Of a stretch of 64,000 nt of DNA, positions 25,987-34,210 are shown piece after piece. The notes beneath the pieces were generated by a model that saw only the letters and a program-made list of their open reading frames with translations, was not told the DNA's origin and searched no databases. Positions within the stretch are counted from its first letter, which is position 1. Every line of letters starts with the position of its first letter. A program made the translations under genes and the position numbers. The stretch is from the IMG/VR virus record IMGVR_UViG_3300005831_000060, positions 1 to 64,000 of that record, one strand, 5' to 3'. The DNA comes from a virus.

Positions 25987-26607
25987 ATGAGCACAAAAGA
26001 TTCAGTTATCAACTTGCTTAAAGCAGTGGTAACAGTCGATTTCCTTTCCTCAATCGAGGCTTCAGAGTTATTCTGCAACGCATTAGTAGGCAAGTCCTTC
26101 GAACTCGTTGATGTTCCAGTACTCAAATCTAAAGTAGATCCTGCAAAGGAAATACCACAGGTTAAGTATCAGGGCAAGCATAGAAGCAACACTTGGTTTT
26201 TGGGCTCATTCCTCAAGAATGCAACTGTTGTTAGTGCTGAGAATGGCGTTGATTGTCCGTTGAATGTGTCGTTGATTGAACTTCGTCGTAAGGGCAAGTT
26301 TGCAACACGCTTCACAGTTGAGGGATTTGAACCATCAGTCGACCAACTTGGTAATGCATTCTATTCGAAGCAGGTCACTTCCGAACTTAAGGTGCGTAAG
26401 CTCTTAAGAGGTGAGATGATGGAAGCTTGGCTCTCTCGGGAGTACAGCGACCTGAAGATTGAAGCGACGAATTTAGTACGAGCTAACTACTCTACTTTAT
26501 TCCGCGATGATCTATGCACCGATGGAAAGCTTAACAAGCAAGCAGAGGATATTTACCGTCTCGGTACTATCAAACTGCGCGTCGCTGAGGTTGTAGAACT
26601 CGACTAG
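25987..26607 (+). CDS. Hypothetical protein (206 aa)
   Basis: I used the ATG at 25987 (MSTKDSVINLL...); a start at 25933 is possible but lies in promoter-like sequence. No domain is recognised. It has its own upstream region after a terminator and is followed by a structured RNA, so it is a single-gene unit. Codon use is richer in C/G-ending codons than its neighbours, which may mean strong expression. Confidence 0.6.
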   Translation: MSTKDSVINLLKAVVTVDFLSSIEASELFCNALVGKSFELVDVPVLKSKVDPAKEIPQVKYQGKHRSNTWFLGSFLKNATVVSAENGVDCPLNVSLIELRRKGKFATRFTVEGFEPSVDQLGNAFYSKQVTSELKVRKLLRGEMMEAWLSREYSDLKIEATNLVRANYSTLFRDDLCTDGKLNKQAEDIYRLGTIKLRVAEVVELD

Positions 26608-26711
26608 TGATTTAATGATCTAATGAACAGTGAGGGCCAGGATAAGTGCACCTGGTTAAGTATGGCATTCCAAAGCTATCGCCCGATCTGTTTATATAGT
26701 TCTTAAATCAC
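26607..26711 (+). ncRNA. 105-nt multibranched RNA
   Basis: A perfect 9-bp closing stem GTGATTTAA/TTAAATCAC encloses GGGC/GCCC, CCAGG/CCTGG and ATGGC/GCTAT helices, giving a nested three-way fold. It begins on the last base of the stop codon of the preceding gene and ends before the next gene's leader. No reading frame of note. Confidence 0.5.
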
Positions 26712-26770
26712 TTGGGAAAAGTTAAAATCTTTTCTTAGTTATTAGTTATTAATCAAGTAAATTAAACACA

Positions 26771-27100
26771 ATGAAAATTATCACAGTACAATCAAGAACA
26801 GCTGACGGAGCTGCACAGGTAATCGTAATGATCATGATTTCCTTAGGATTTGTTATTGGAAAGCGTGGCCTCTTAATCACGTATGATGTGCTAGCTAGAA
26901 CAGCAACTCTCGAATCAGATGATACAGAAACTATTCAGTGGTTCAGGGTATACGGAACGGCTTTATTAAGTACGAAGATGAAGAGGTATTACTGGGAGAA
27001 GTCGGCGGAAGGTCATGTAATACATAATCTAGCTGTGGATACTAGCAAACCATTCACTAGACTCCATCACACTGATTATCTTAAACAACTAAACCAATAG
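26771..27100 (+). CDS. Hypothetical protein (109 aa)
   Basis: Preceded by the A/T-rich box TAAATTAA at 26758-26765. A hydrophobic stretch at residues 16-33 (VIVMIMISLGFVIG) is followed by a basic, beta-type C-terminus. Single gene closed by a terminator 17 bases downstream. Unrecognised. Confidence 0.55.
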   Translation: MKIITVQSRTADGAAQVIVMIMISLGFVIGKRGLLITYDVLARTATLESDDTETIQWFRVYGTALLSTKMKRYYWEKSAEGHVIHNLAVDTSKPFTRLHHTDYLKQLNQ

Positions 27101-27117
27101 GATTAAATAATATAAGG

Positions 27118-27147
27118 ATGGCTCTCTTAGGAGGGCTATTCTTTTTT
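27118..27147 (+). terminator. Intrinsic terminator
   Basis: Nine-pair stem ATGGCTCTC/GAGGGCTAT (two wobbles) with loop TTAG, followed by T-rich sequence ending in six Ts. Confidence 0.8.
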
Positions 27148-27153
27148 AACCCC

Positions 27154-27188
27154 ACGACATCCAATAACGACATCCATAAACACGACAT
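27154..27188 (+). repeat. Three close copies of ACGACAT
   Basis: ACGACAT occurs at 27154, 27167 and 27182 just upstream of the 214-aa gene; another copy precedes the 206-aa gene (25886). Spacing of 13-15 bases suggests a protein-binding array. Confidence 0.5.
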
Positions 27189-27310
27189 CTATCCAGACTC
27201 CTGCTTCTTCTTACCCAGTCTCCAACGTATGGGTTTTGCTAGTAACCGCTAGTATGTAAAACTTATGGTGCACGTCGCGTTCTAATTATTAACACTTAAA
27301 TAAATTCGTC

Positions 27311-27955
27311 ATGAGTTTGAACAAAGAACAAAAAGCTATATTGCTAGTAGCTTTAAAAGAATCATTAGCAAAATCATCTGCTGGAATGCAGGCATTGGGT
27401 AGTGTAGAAATTGGTGATGAGATCAGCATTGTTGATTTCAAAACTGAGTCATCAAACCCACGGGCAAATGTTAGCCCAGAGAATCCATCGTATCAATTCG
27501 AAGGAGCGTCTCGTCGTAAATTCCAGGTATCTGGGCAGGGTATTCCAACCATGCGCGTATTATCAGAAGGTAAAGATGCTTCAGTACTTGGTGCTGAAAT
27601 GACCCTTGCTGCAGCTCGTACAAACCCAGATTTGATGTTCTTCAAACAGGCCCTTGAAGGTCTTGATGAAGGCAAAGAGTTGGACATCACCGCTGTGAAA
27701 TTCAAATGTGTTGCCAAATTAGCTCAATCAGATGCCAACGACCAAGCCAGACCAGCTCTTCTTCCTTCTTGCTACAAGAAGTTTGATGACTATCTTGCTG
27801 AAACTCGCGAGAGTAACGTGGATTGGAATGCAGCTCGTACTAGGTTACATGCTTCTGGTGTGAAACCTGACTTCGCTACCAAATCATGGGCAGTTGAAGC
27901 TGATCGTAAGTATTTCAGCAGCACTCCGGTGTTCGCCATTGCTTGGAATCAATAA
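27311..27955 (+). CDS. Hypothetical protein, probably highly expressed (214 aa)
   Basis: Single-gene unit with its own leader and terminator. Sequence starts MSLNKEQKAILLVALKESLAKSSAGMQALG and has an Ala/Lys-rich mixed fold with no known domain. The C-rich, regular codon use and the isolated placement resemble abundant early phage proteins such as single-strand-binding or host-takeover factors, but nothing ties it to one of these. Confidence 0.55.
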   Translation: MSLNKEQKAILLVALKESLAKSSAGMQALGSVEIGDEISIVDFKTESSNPRANVSPENPSYQFEGASRRKFQVSGQGIPTMRVLSEGKDASVLGAEMTLAAARTNPDLMFFKQALEGLDEGKELDITAVKFKCVAKLAQSDANDQARPALLPSCYKKFDDYLAETRESNVDWNAARTRLHASGVKPDFATKSWAVEADRKYFSSTPVFAIAWNQ

Positions 27956-27978
27956 GATCCGGGCACAAAGACTTTGAT

Positions 27979-28007
27979 AGGGGATTGCATTCGTGTAGTC
28001 CCCTTTC
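27979..28007 (+). terminator. Intrinsic terminator
   Basis: Stem AGGGGA/TCCCCT with a 14-base loop region and a following TTTCTT. Confidence 0.7.
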
Positions 28008-28020
28008 TTGAGTTCTAATT

Positions 28021-29250
28021 TTATTAATTACTAATCATTGTAATGAGGCTATTGCTATCATATAAAGATTACTGAACAACGGGTATCCTAACTAGATGAC
28101 CCAGTTCAAGCATTCTCGGATACACAAATAAAACGTCGGGATAAATTTGCTACCGTTGATAATCAATAATGGTAGGACGGAGGTGGCGGAACCTCAACTT
28201 TACGGATCATAAACCGTGACAAACCTGTGGGGCTACTGTGTTCTTATGATAGTTAGTAAATGCGATCAATACTATCATTATGGAATCCTAATCGCTTGGA
28301 TAAGAACAAGTTAGTGCAGACTATAAAATCAGGTAAACGTGTGGTAGTATGGTAGACTACGACATGCCATAACCAACAACGAGTCCTAATAAGACATTCC
28401 AACGTTGTAACATATGCTTAATGGGCAGGAATACCATTGACATGACCGAAATACAAGCACACGACATATCTCCTTCTCTATTAATAGAGTTAGTGGGATT
28501 AGATCGGTAGCGTATACCACGGCGTATTATTCTTTGAATACTCTTGAGCAGGAGTAATGGTGTGTGACGACATCATTGGTAAGGATAATATAAAACTAAC
28601 CATGACACGGACAACCGGTCCGGAGTGAATCAAACGGTACAGCTTTGTCAAGAGTTGGAGTCTTCATAGTGTGATTTTTGGTTAATTGATTAATTGTTTT
28701 TGAGCCAGCTACCCTCGCGCAATTGGGTGGTTGGCTTTTTTATTTGGGCTCATACTTTTAAATGTTATAGTATTAATGCATCCGATGCGATGTGTTAGTA
28801 GTTGATCCACACGGTGTTAGAGGAGTGATTCTCTGATGCTGTTGGGTCGACGTACTAGTGAGTGCCAATGACTACACACATTATTCTCTCGCTACGAGAG
28901 TCTACGATATTTGATTGCTGTCTGTATGGGGAGTCGTCTCCTAGTACCAGCACAGATCACCTGAACTCATGTAAATGATTGTTACAAATCGGGCCTTAGG
29001 GTTAAAGAACCGGGAGTAATACCATAATTAATCATACCATTGTGAGTATGGATCACTTAGTTTAGAGTCCTTAGGGATGCTCAGAGCACTAAGTATGGTT
29101 ATGGGTGAGGGTGTAAAACATTTACTTGCTGTCTGTATCAATCACCTTAAGGTTAGTATTGGTATGATGAGTGAGTTGCGTTGGTTAGTTGGTCCTTTTG
29201 GGATTTGCTTTTTTCGTGTCGACCTAATAGTTACTTGTTGAAGTGCGCCT
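28021..29250 (+). ncRNA. 1.2-kb gene-free stretch of structured RNA
   Basis: No convincing reading frame on either strand. Many local helices are visible: GTATCC/GGATAC (28083/28118), CTACC/GGTAG (28150/28171), GTTCTTAT/ATAAGAAC (28240-28247/28300-28307) enclosing GATAGT/ACTATC, ACAACG/CGTTGT (28377/28402), CGGAC/GTCCG (28608-28621), CTCTCG/CGAGAG near 28890 and ACTTAGT/ACTAAGT (29055/29090). A terminator divides it at 28703-28741. A short loop at 28204-28214 resembles a CAT anticodon arm but no full tRNA forms. Probably several small RNAs. Confidence 0.45.
28703..28741 (+). terminator. Intrinsic terminator inside the gene-free stretch
   Basis: AGCCAGCTACCC pairs with GGGTGGTTGGCT across a short loop and is followed by six or more Ts. 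Its presence shows that the upstream non-coding segment is transcribed rightward. Confidence 0.8.
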
Positions 29251-29340
29251 ATGATATGCTTACGTAGCAATATATCCATGGTAAGTCATAGACACAAGAG
29301 AATAACTATTAGGGTATGTAATTTATTTAAACCATATTAT

Positions 29341-29523
29341 ATGACTACAAGAATAATTGATTTCAATGAACCTATACCATACAGACTGTATAATCACCCA
29401 GTAATGGTAGGTATGCACCCTAAATGTTTACCTAGAGTGAGTACTAAGGTGCAGAGGAATACTCCATGTCCTTGTGGATGTGGTAAGAAAACAAAGAACT
29501 GTATTAACAATCTAACACGTTAA
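29341..29523 (+). CDS. Small protein with a SEC-C-like cysteine tail (60 aa)
   Basis: ATG at 29341 (MTTRIIDFNEP...) is preferred to 29251, whose extra 30 residues read like untranslated leader. The C-terminus RNTPCPCGCGKKTKNC follows the CxCx8-9C plan of SEC-C zinc motifs, which in SecA and other proteins bind zinc and contact ribosome or SecB. Function here unknown. Confidence 0.6.
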   Translation: MTTRIIDFNEPIPYRLYNHPVMVGMHPKCLPRVSTKVQRNTPCPCGCGKKTKNCINNLTR

Positions 29524-29525
29524 GA

Positions 29526-29762
29526 ATGAAACAATATTTAATACTAATTTCTGGTATAGGTGAGGTAAGAACCCATAAAGAAATTATCGAGTCTACTATT
29601 AAGATGGTAGGCTTGGACCCAAACGATTTTGTAATGGTGGGCTTGGGTACTTCAACATCACTTTGTATTGATACAGTGATTCATTCCAAGGAAGAAAACA
29701 AGCTTGCCATTGCTATGATTAAGTCTCATCTTACAGTAATGAAAGCAGACAGTATCAAATGA
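29526..29762 (+). CDS. Hypothetical protein (78 aa)
   Basis: Starts two bases after the previous stop and overlaps the next ATG (ATGA). Appears as a single alpha/beta domain (MKQYLILISGIGEVRTHKEI...). Unrecogn­ised. Confidence 0.5.
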   Translation: MKQYLILISGIGEVRTHKEIIESTIKMVGLDPNDFVMVGLGTSTSLCIDTVIHSKEENKLAIAMIKSHLTVMKADSIK

Positions 29763-29857
29763 AGAAAAGATGTATTACTTGTGGTACTATCTATGAGGGC
29801 ATTAGATGTCCTAATTGTGGATCTGTTGTGATAAGTGAACCTGAATCTTTAAAATAA
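29759..29857 (+). CDS. Mini zinc ribbon (32 aa)
   Basis: MKKRCITCGTIYEGIRCPNCGSV followed by a short acidic tail. Two CxxC knuckles 11 residues apart make a complete zinc-ribbon with almost nothing else. Coupled to the upstream gene by ATGA. Confidence 0.6.
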   Translation: MKKRCITCGTIYEGIRCPNCGSVVISEPESLK

Positions 29858-29864
29858 ATAAACT

Positions 29865-30695
29865 ATGGGAATATGGTCTAGAAAGAAACCGGTGATATTC
29901 ACTAAGGGTGCTGATCTCGATGTGGATGTAGCTATAGATGTGATGGAATTACCCGAGAAAGAGTCTATACCCACAGTGGCTGAGATTCATGAGACTTTCT
30001 TTTCTGAGGTTGATAGGTTACTAGAAAACGCACGCATATTCAGAGAAGTAGAAATTAAAAACCCTACTACCTATGAGAAAGGTAAAAGACTAGAAGCGCT
30101 AGGGTTTACTAATGCTAAAACAGTAGCTGATTCAAATAAGGAACAGAAGAGACTTGATGGTTTGGAAGCCGAGAATAAAGCTAAACAACTACTAGTTGAT
30201 GCTATTGAATACTTTACTAATAAGTATCCATTGTATCGATTCATTACTATGGATTCTATTAATAGAATCTGTGATAAGTATGGGTTGAAGCATGGTGAGA
30301 TTTACCTATATGAAGGTGAAGTACCGGATAAGAATCTAGCTGAGATTGAGAATGCTAAGATTGATGAAAACGATAGAGTATACTCAGCCCGTAGCGAGTT
30401 TTCTAGTGCTAAAGTTTTTATGAGTAAAAAAGAGAGTGGTGATTACAGAGACTCTGATAATAGATTTTTATCGTACTATGGTTGGGGTACTCTGGGATTT
30501 ATCATTGCTGCTCCAAGAAAAGACTTTAGAGCTAGTGCACAGGTAGAAGGTAATGAGATTACTGAGAGACCAGCTCCGCTTGATCCAATTGTAATGATGC
30601 CTGTAATATTTCAACGTAAAGTATTCTATTTAATCATATCAGCATGGGGTGATGAAGCATCTGATCCTGAAGTAGTTAACATGATTAATAACTAA
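29865..30695 (+). CDS. Hypothetical protein (276 aa)
   Basis: A charged helical protein. Residues 75-130 are Lys/Glu-rich and coiled-coil-like (NKEQKRLDGLEAENKAKQLL). Residues 130-160 (NKYPLYRFITMDSINRICDKYGLKHGEIYLYEGEVP) look like a small globular domain; the C-terminal hydrophobic strands (VMMPVIFQRKVFYLIISAWG) close the fold. No family recognised by eye. It heads a run of small zinc-containing genes. Confidence 0.6.
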   Translation: MGIWSRKKPVIFTKGADLDVDVAIDVMELPEKESIPTVAEIHETFFSEVDRLLENARIFREVEIKNPTTYEKGKRLEALGFTNAKTVADSNKEQKRLDGLEAENKAKQLLVDAIEYFTNKYPLYRFITMDSINRICDKYGLKHGEIYLYEGEVPDKNLAEIENAKIDENDRVYSARSEFSSAKVFMSKKESGDYRDSDNRFLSYYGWGTLGFIIAAPRKDFRASAQVEGNEITERPAPLDPIVMMPVIFQRKVFYLIISAWGDEASDPEVVNMINN

Positions 30696-30698
30696 AGT

Positions 30699-31058
30699 AT
30701 GAAAGTAACGAAGAAGACATTAAAAGCCGTTGATGACTTAATAGAGAAGTATTCTGATACATCCGATAAGATAATAGAAGATTTTGGTATATTTGCATGC
30801 CCTCTTTGTATAGCTAGTGGTAATACAAATAGCAATTCTGTGTGGTGTAAAGAATGTCCTAATTTGTATTTTGAAGGAGAATTACTTGGTTGTGTAAATA
30901 GAGGGAGTAAATATCCTAAACTGAATTACCAACATAAAAATAATTATCCAGCGTTAAAACAATTTTGGACTAAGTTCAAAGAAGCCGCTGAGAGTGGTAA
31001 AACATCTGGTGATTCAATCGAGTTTGCTTTAGAGCATTATAAAGATGAAGTGATATAA
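30699..31058 (+). CDS. Cysteine-rich small protein (119 aa)
   Basis: Residues 32-62 carry CPLC...WCKEC and a later Cys (LLGC), arranged as a zinc-binding module; the rest is helical. Ends one base before the next ATG. Confidence 0.55.
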   Translation: MKVTKKTLKAVDDLIEKYSDTSDKIIEDFGIFACPLCIASGNTNSNSVWCKECPNLYFEGELLGCVNRGSKYPKLNYQHKNNYPALKQFWTKFKEAAESGKTSGDSIEFALEHYKDEVI

Positions 31059-31427
31059 ATGAATAAGATTGAACAAGCTGCTTACGAGCATGCCGGACTT
31101 AAGGGTCCGCGAAATGACTATGATACAACGTATTACCAATCACAGGAGTGTAAGGTATATGATGCATTCGTAGCAGGTGCAATGGCTCCAGAGACTGAAG
31201 AGTTTTATCGTAGGAAGTATTCTGCTATTTGTGGAGAACATGATATTACTCCACTACCGACGCCGGGTGATGATGAGAAACTCAAAGAGATGATAATTAT
31301 CATGCTTGGAGAGGGACATAAGCTTAGGGCTGTAAAGACTTGGACTGAATATCATCCTGGATTAGGATTGAAAGCTAGTTTAGCTAAGATACGAGAAATT
31401 GAAGCTGAACTGAAAAATACTACTTAA
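31059..31427 (+). CDS. Hypothetical protein (122 aa)
   Basis: Helical protein (MNKIEQAAYEHAGLKGPRND...). The C-terminal half (EMIIIMLGEGHKLRAVKTWTEYHPGLGLKASLAKIREIEAEL) resembles the ribosomal L7/L12 C-terminal helix pattern (V-x-G-L-K-A) only loosely. Directly downstream of the previous gene and upstream of a structured RNA. Confidence 0.5.
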   Translation: MNKIEQAAYEHAGLKGPRNDYDTTYYQSQECKVYDAFVAGAMAPETEEFYRRKYSAICGEHDITPLPTPGDDEKLKEMIIIMLGEGHKLRAVKTWTEYHPGLGLKASLAKIREIEAELKNTT

Positions 31428-31446
31428 GCTAGTTTATGAACAGCTC

Positions 31447-31600
31447 CACATCCGGGGCCTAGGTCAGAAGACGATGTGATCACTACCGATAAGGCAGTGT
31501 TAAAGGGTGAGAGACCCTACTAGAATCTCGTTTATCGAGTAAAGCGGTTAAGGGTAGACCCGGGCGGTAAATAGTCGCGCAAGCAATTGCGGACCCGGGT
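31447..31600 (+). ncRNA. Chain of five hairpins (about 155 nt)
   Basis: Successive stems: CACATC/GATGTG (31447-31478), CACT..AGTG (31481-31499), GGGT/ACCC (31505-31517), CTCG/CGAG (31527-31539) and a long closing arm ACCCGGG/CCCGGGT (31558-31600) with an inner CGCAA-GCAA-TTGCG tetraloop hairpin (31578-31591). The 219-base gap has no gene. The regular array suggests a stable non-coding RNA rather than a leader. Confidence 0.55.
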
Positions 31601-31646
31601 GCCTATGCCGTGAGTACATTTTATTATTAACTATTAAACATTACTT

Positions 31647-31955
31647 ATGACTACATTACATAAAGATTATTTCTTAAGTAAAATGGAGGATAGGTTTATA
31701 ATAGCTAAGAATCCTAACCGACCGTTGGAATCCTACGAGGATCTTATAGATACTTCTAAAAGGTATTTATACGAAGAAGGGCAGAAGATTGTTACTCCAT
31801 TTGGTATACAAACCATTAAAGAGATTATTAAAGATTATAGCACAAGTCGTGGTTACGAATGGTTAATAATGGTGGAAGAAAATGGTAATCAATATAAACC
31901 ATGCGAGCTTATTGGTATATATGTGAATACTATTCCAGTATGTATTATTGAATAA
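31647..31955 (+). CDS. Hypothetical protein (102 aa)
   Basis: MTTLHKDYFLSKMEDRF..., with a beta-rich second half (IVTPFGIQTIKEIIKDYSTSRGYEWLIMVEENGNQYKPCELIGI) that looks like a small SH3/KOW-type barrel. Isolated between structured RNAs. Confidence 0.5.
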   Translation: MTTLHKDYFLSKMEDRFIIAKNPNRPLESYEDLIDTSKRYLYEEGQKIVTPFGIQTIKEIIKDYSTSRGYEWLIMVEENGNQYKPCELIGIYVNTIPVCIIE

Positions 31956-31961
31956 AACAAT

Positions 31962-32075
31962 GCCGAGATGCTACGTAATAGGAATGATGTAGTGAGAAAT
32001 GCCCATCAAGAGTACATGAGGACTTGTGCATATGTCCGATGACCCACCGCGAAGGTGTGAATCCTTCTCTCGGCT
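31962..32075 (+). ncRNA. tRNA-like element 1 of a tandem array (114 nt)
   Basis: Perfect 7-bp acceptor GCCGAGA/TCTCGGC, D-arm CTAC/GTAG with GG in the loop (31971-31992), and T-arm GAAGG/CCTTC with loop TGTGAAT (32051-32067). In between are 58 bases with a GGAC/GTCC hairpin instead of a clear anticodon arm. An intron, a very long variable arm or loss of function could explain it. Confidence 0.5.
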
Positions 32076-32087
32076 CTATTAAAACAT

Positions 32088-32169
32088 AACATACTAATAG
32101 TACAGTCAAGTGATCCTTGATAAGCCTGAGTATCGACCAGGGCGTAGCTAGTATATAGATCTGTATGTT
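32088..32169 (+). ncRNA. tRNA-like element 2 (82 nt)
   Basis: Closing stem AACATAC/GTATGTT (7 bp) with three internal hairpins in cloverleaf order: TCAAG/CTTGA, CCTG/CAGG and CTA/TAG. The middle loop could be read as a 7-nt anticodon loop GTATCGA with a U at position 33. No TTCRA T-loop. Confidence 0.4.
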
Positions 32170-32174
32170 AATTG

Positions 32175-32256
32175 GTCAGTACATGAAGAATAGCTCTTAT
32201 AGACTTGGTATCTATGATAGCGACACGTAGGCCAGCTACGAAGAATAAGTGTATAT
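32175..32256 (+). ncRNA. tRNA-like element 3 (about 82 nt)
   Basis: AAGA/TCTT hairpin, then a perfect 5-bp stem ATAGA/TCTAT with the 7-nt loop CTTGGTA (would read TGG, Pro), then CGTAG/CTACG hairpin. The ends GTCA..TACA and TGTA..TGAC pair with a bulge. Confidence 0.4.
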
Positions 32257-32354
32257 GACAACGGCTAGAAGTGAACCGGTATATGTGAGGCAGCCAGGAG
32301 GCTGACGGCGCGGACTACGAAGATCATAGGCCTAACAAGGTACGTAACTTAAAA

Positions 32355-32482
32355 TGCAGATGGATAGTGTGGAATCTTACACTCTGCAATCCCACACAGT
32401 TACTAGGTAACCCTATGCGTGTTGTTCCCTTGAGAAAGGATGGTATGTGTGCGGTTCCTTAGGTTCTAAAACACACAACACG
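32355..32482 (+). ncRNA. Hairpins and three-way RNA at the end of the array
   Basis: A bulged hairpin (32355-32388, TGCAG/CTGCA and AGTGT/ACACT), a GTTAC-TAG-GTAAC hairpin near 32399, and a three-way fold 32418-32482 closed by CGTGTT/AACACG with CCTT/AAGG and GTGTG/CACAC arms. No gene in this segment. Confidence 0.4.
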
Positions 32483-32629
32483 AAAAGTTCTCAGCAATGG
32501 TTAAATAGCAGACAGTCTCGCCCATACTGTCAACCAGTGACCCTACTCTATACAATGATCGCGATATTCGTGTCGCCTACCATTTAACTAGACAAGAGGG
32601 TGCTAAAAATAATTTAAAACTAACACATT

Positions 32630-32869
32630 ATGAAAAAAGGAAACCCAATCGCAGAAAAGATCCACCCAACATTAGTGGATATAAGTAATCTTAGTAAATC
32701 TGCTTGTCAAGCTATTCTCGATGTTGCTAATCCTAAATTTATTTGGATGAAATGTACATCAAGAACTGCTTTTAACAGAGAACCCAGCTCATTTGCGCTA
32801 AGGATTATTAATTCGGAATATGAACGACTAGCAAATGCTGGTTTAATACCTGATTACTTAGGATTATGA
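32630..32869 (+). CDS. Hypothetical protein (79 aa)
   Basis: MKKGNPIAEKIHPTLVDISNLSKSACQAIL..., helical; overlaps the next ATG by four bases. No family recognised. Confidence 0.5.
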   Translation: MKKGNPIAEKIHPTLVDISNLSKSACQAILDVANPKFIWMKCTSRTAFNREPSSFALRIINSEYERLANAGLIPDYLGL

Positions 32870-33153
32870 AAATAACTATCAAAGAATTCCTTGAGAAATT
32901 GGAGAGTTCACATAATCTAGTAACCAAAGATATTAACGATTTTGAGAGATTCTTACAAAAGAATAGACTTAAGACTCGTTATATCAATGCAGTGAATAAG
33001 AGTTATAACAGTTTGGATAGTTCGGAAGAGATGTTTAACTATGAGATTACACTAGTAGGACGTAATTGTCTGTGTAGTTGTATGGTAGATTGGACTCTTA
33101 ATCCTGATGATAATTGGGAATACATCAATTCTCAATGGCTTGAATTTGAGTAG
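32866..33153 (+). CDS. Hypothetical protein (95 aa)
   Basis: MKITIKEFLEKLESSHNLV..., alpha/beta with two adjacent cysteines (CLCSC). Coupled to the upstream gene. Unrecognised. Confidence 0.5.
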   Translation: MKITIKEFLEKLESSHNLVTKDINDFERFLQKNRLKTRYINAVNKSYNSLDSSEEMFNYEITLVGRNCLCSCMVDWTLNPDDNWEYINSQWLEFE

Positions 33154-33172
33154 TAACTAACACGTAAATTAA

Positions 33173-33715
33173 ATGACACAGTTTATACAAATTGATGTTG
33201 ATATTGATTACCCTGTAGGTGAACATATAGTAAAAAACGTAATCGAGATAGATAAGATGGCTAAAGCTTTGGTAGAATGCTACCCAGCTAGAGATATGAC
33301 ATTCTGGGTTACTGGTTCTTCTGGATCTATAATAGCAGCAATTATTTGCTCTAAATTACGGTGCAATACCAAGATAATCTATGTTAAGAAACCTAAGGAA
33401 GATAATCATCACATTGATGAACATCCACAACCAATTAAAGACAGTCTTAATATTATTGTTGACGATTTTACTAGATCATTCAGTACCATACAAAGAGTGC
33501 TAAAGGCTGTACAAGCTGACGGATTCAAACCTGATTGTTTATGTCTTGGCGGCTCTTTATGGGGTCATAAAATGGAACTTGACGTTAACACATTTCCTGT
33601 AATAATAGCATCTCGAATTTATATTCCTGGTTATACTATTGAGGAAAGTGGTATGGTAAGTATCGAAAAGTCTGTTGAGGAGTATATTATCGATAAGCTT
33701 AAAGATTCTATTTAA
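33173..33715 (+). CDS. Phosphoribosyltransferase-fold protein (180 aa)
   Basis: Preceded directly by TAAATTAA. The type I PRTase signature is visible as LNIIVDDFTRSFSTI (residues 92-106), in which two Asp residues and a Thr/Ser loop bind PRPP ribose-phosphate, and an upstream beta strand plus VTGSSGS loop at 46-52. Reaction unknown: such proteins transfer phosphoribose to bases or act as regulators. Shorter than usual (about 180-200) but complete-looking. Confidence 0.65.
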   Translation: MTQFIQIDVDIDYPVGEHIVKNVIEIDKMAKALVECYPARDMTFWVTGSSGSIIAAIICSKLRCNTKIIYVKKPKEDNHHIDEHPQPIKDSLNIIVDDFTRSFSTIQRVLKAVQADGFKPDCLCLGGSLWGHKMELDVNTFPVIIASRIYIPGYTIEESGMVSIEKSVEEYIIDKLKDSI

Positions 33716-33735
33716 CTAATTTAAACCCTACGAGT

Positions 33736-33993
33736 ATGGGAGTTATTATTGTTTTATTAGGATTTATATCCTTTTGTTTATTTTATGACCTATTCGAGGG
33801 TATTCGCTATAGAACTATTGGTTATCTATGTGATGTGTCAATCAGTGCATTCTTTTTATTTATGGGATTTCTATGGATATCATACAAAGAGATTTCTAAC
33901 GGTATGTCAGATACTACATTTAGTTTATACCTAGTAATCATAGTAGTTCTTATCCTTTTATATGAGAATTTCAAACACAAACTCCATGTCTGA
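33736..33993 (+). CDS. Small membrane protein (85 aa)
   Basis: Three hydrophobic segments: residues 2-18 (GVIIVLLGFISFCLFY), 33-52 (VSISAFFLFMGFLWIS) and 63-79. Predicted multi-pass membrane protein, role unknown. Overlaps the next gene's start by eight bases. Confidence 0.55.
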   Translation: MGVIIVLLGFISFCLFYDLFEGIRYRTIGYLCDVSISAFFLFMGFLWISYKEISNGMSDTTFSLYLVIIVVLILLYENFKHKLHV

Positions 33994-34153
33994 TACAACT
34001 TTTAAGAAGATGATACAGAAGGAGCGTGAAGATGAAAGATTTGAAAAAGCTCTTAAAGACTTTCGAGGTGATGAAGATGATCTTGATTGGTTGACAGATG
34101 ATGATCTTAAAATTGGTCTTAATGTTGATCTTAACGAACTATTCAGTGAATAG
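33986..34153 (+). CDS. Small acidic protein (55 aa)
   Basis: ATG at 33986 (MSDTTFKKMIQKERE...) preferred to 33962. The C-terminal half is strongly acidic (RGDEDDLDWLTDDDL), a feature of small inhibitors and DNA mimics. Followed by a terminator. Confidence 0.5.
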   Translation: MSDTTFKKMIQKEREDERFEKALKDFRGDEDDLDWLTDDDLKIGLNVDLNELFSE

Positions 34154-34210
34154 CAACTGGTAACTTAAAAGTAACTTAAATGGTGTGATAGTTGTGATAA
34201 CTGATTGTAT

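Noticed and set aside
28168-28240. tRNA-Met near 28200
   Set aside because: A CAT-like loop with an 8-nt span and a GAGGT/ACCTC hairpin are present, but no acceptor stem or T-arm closes.
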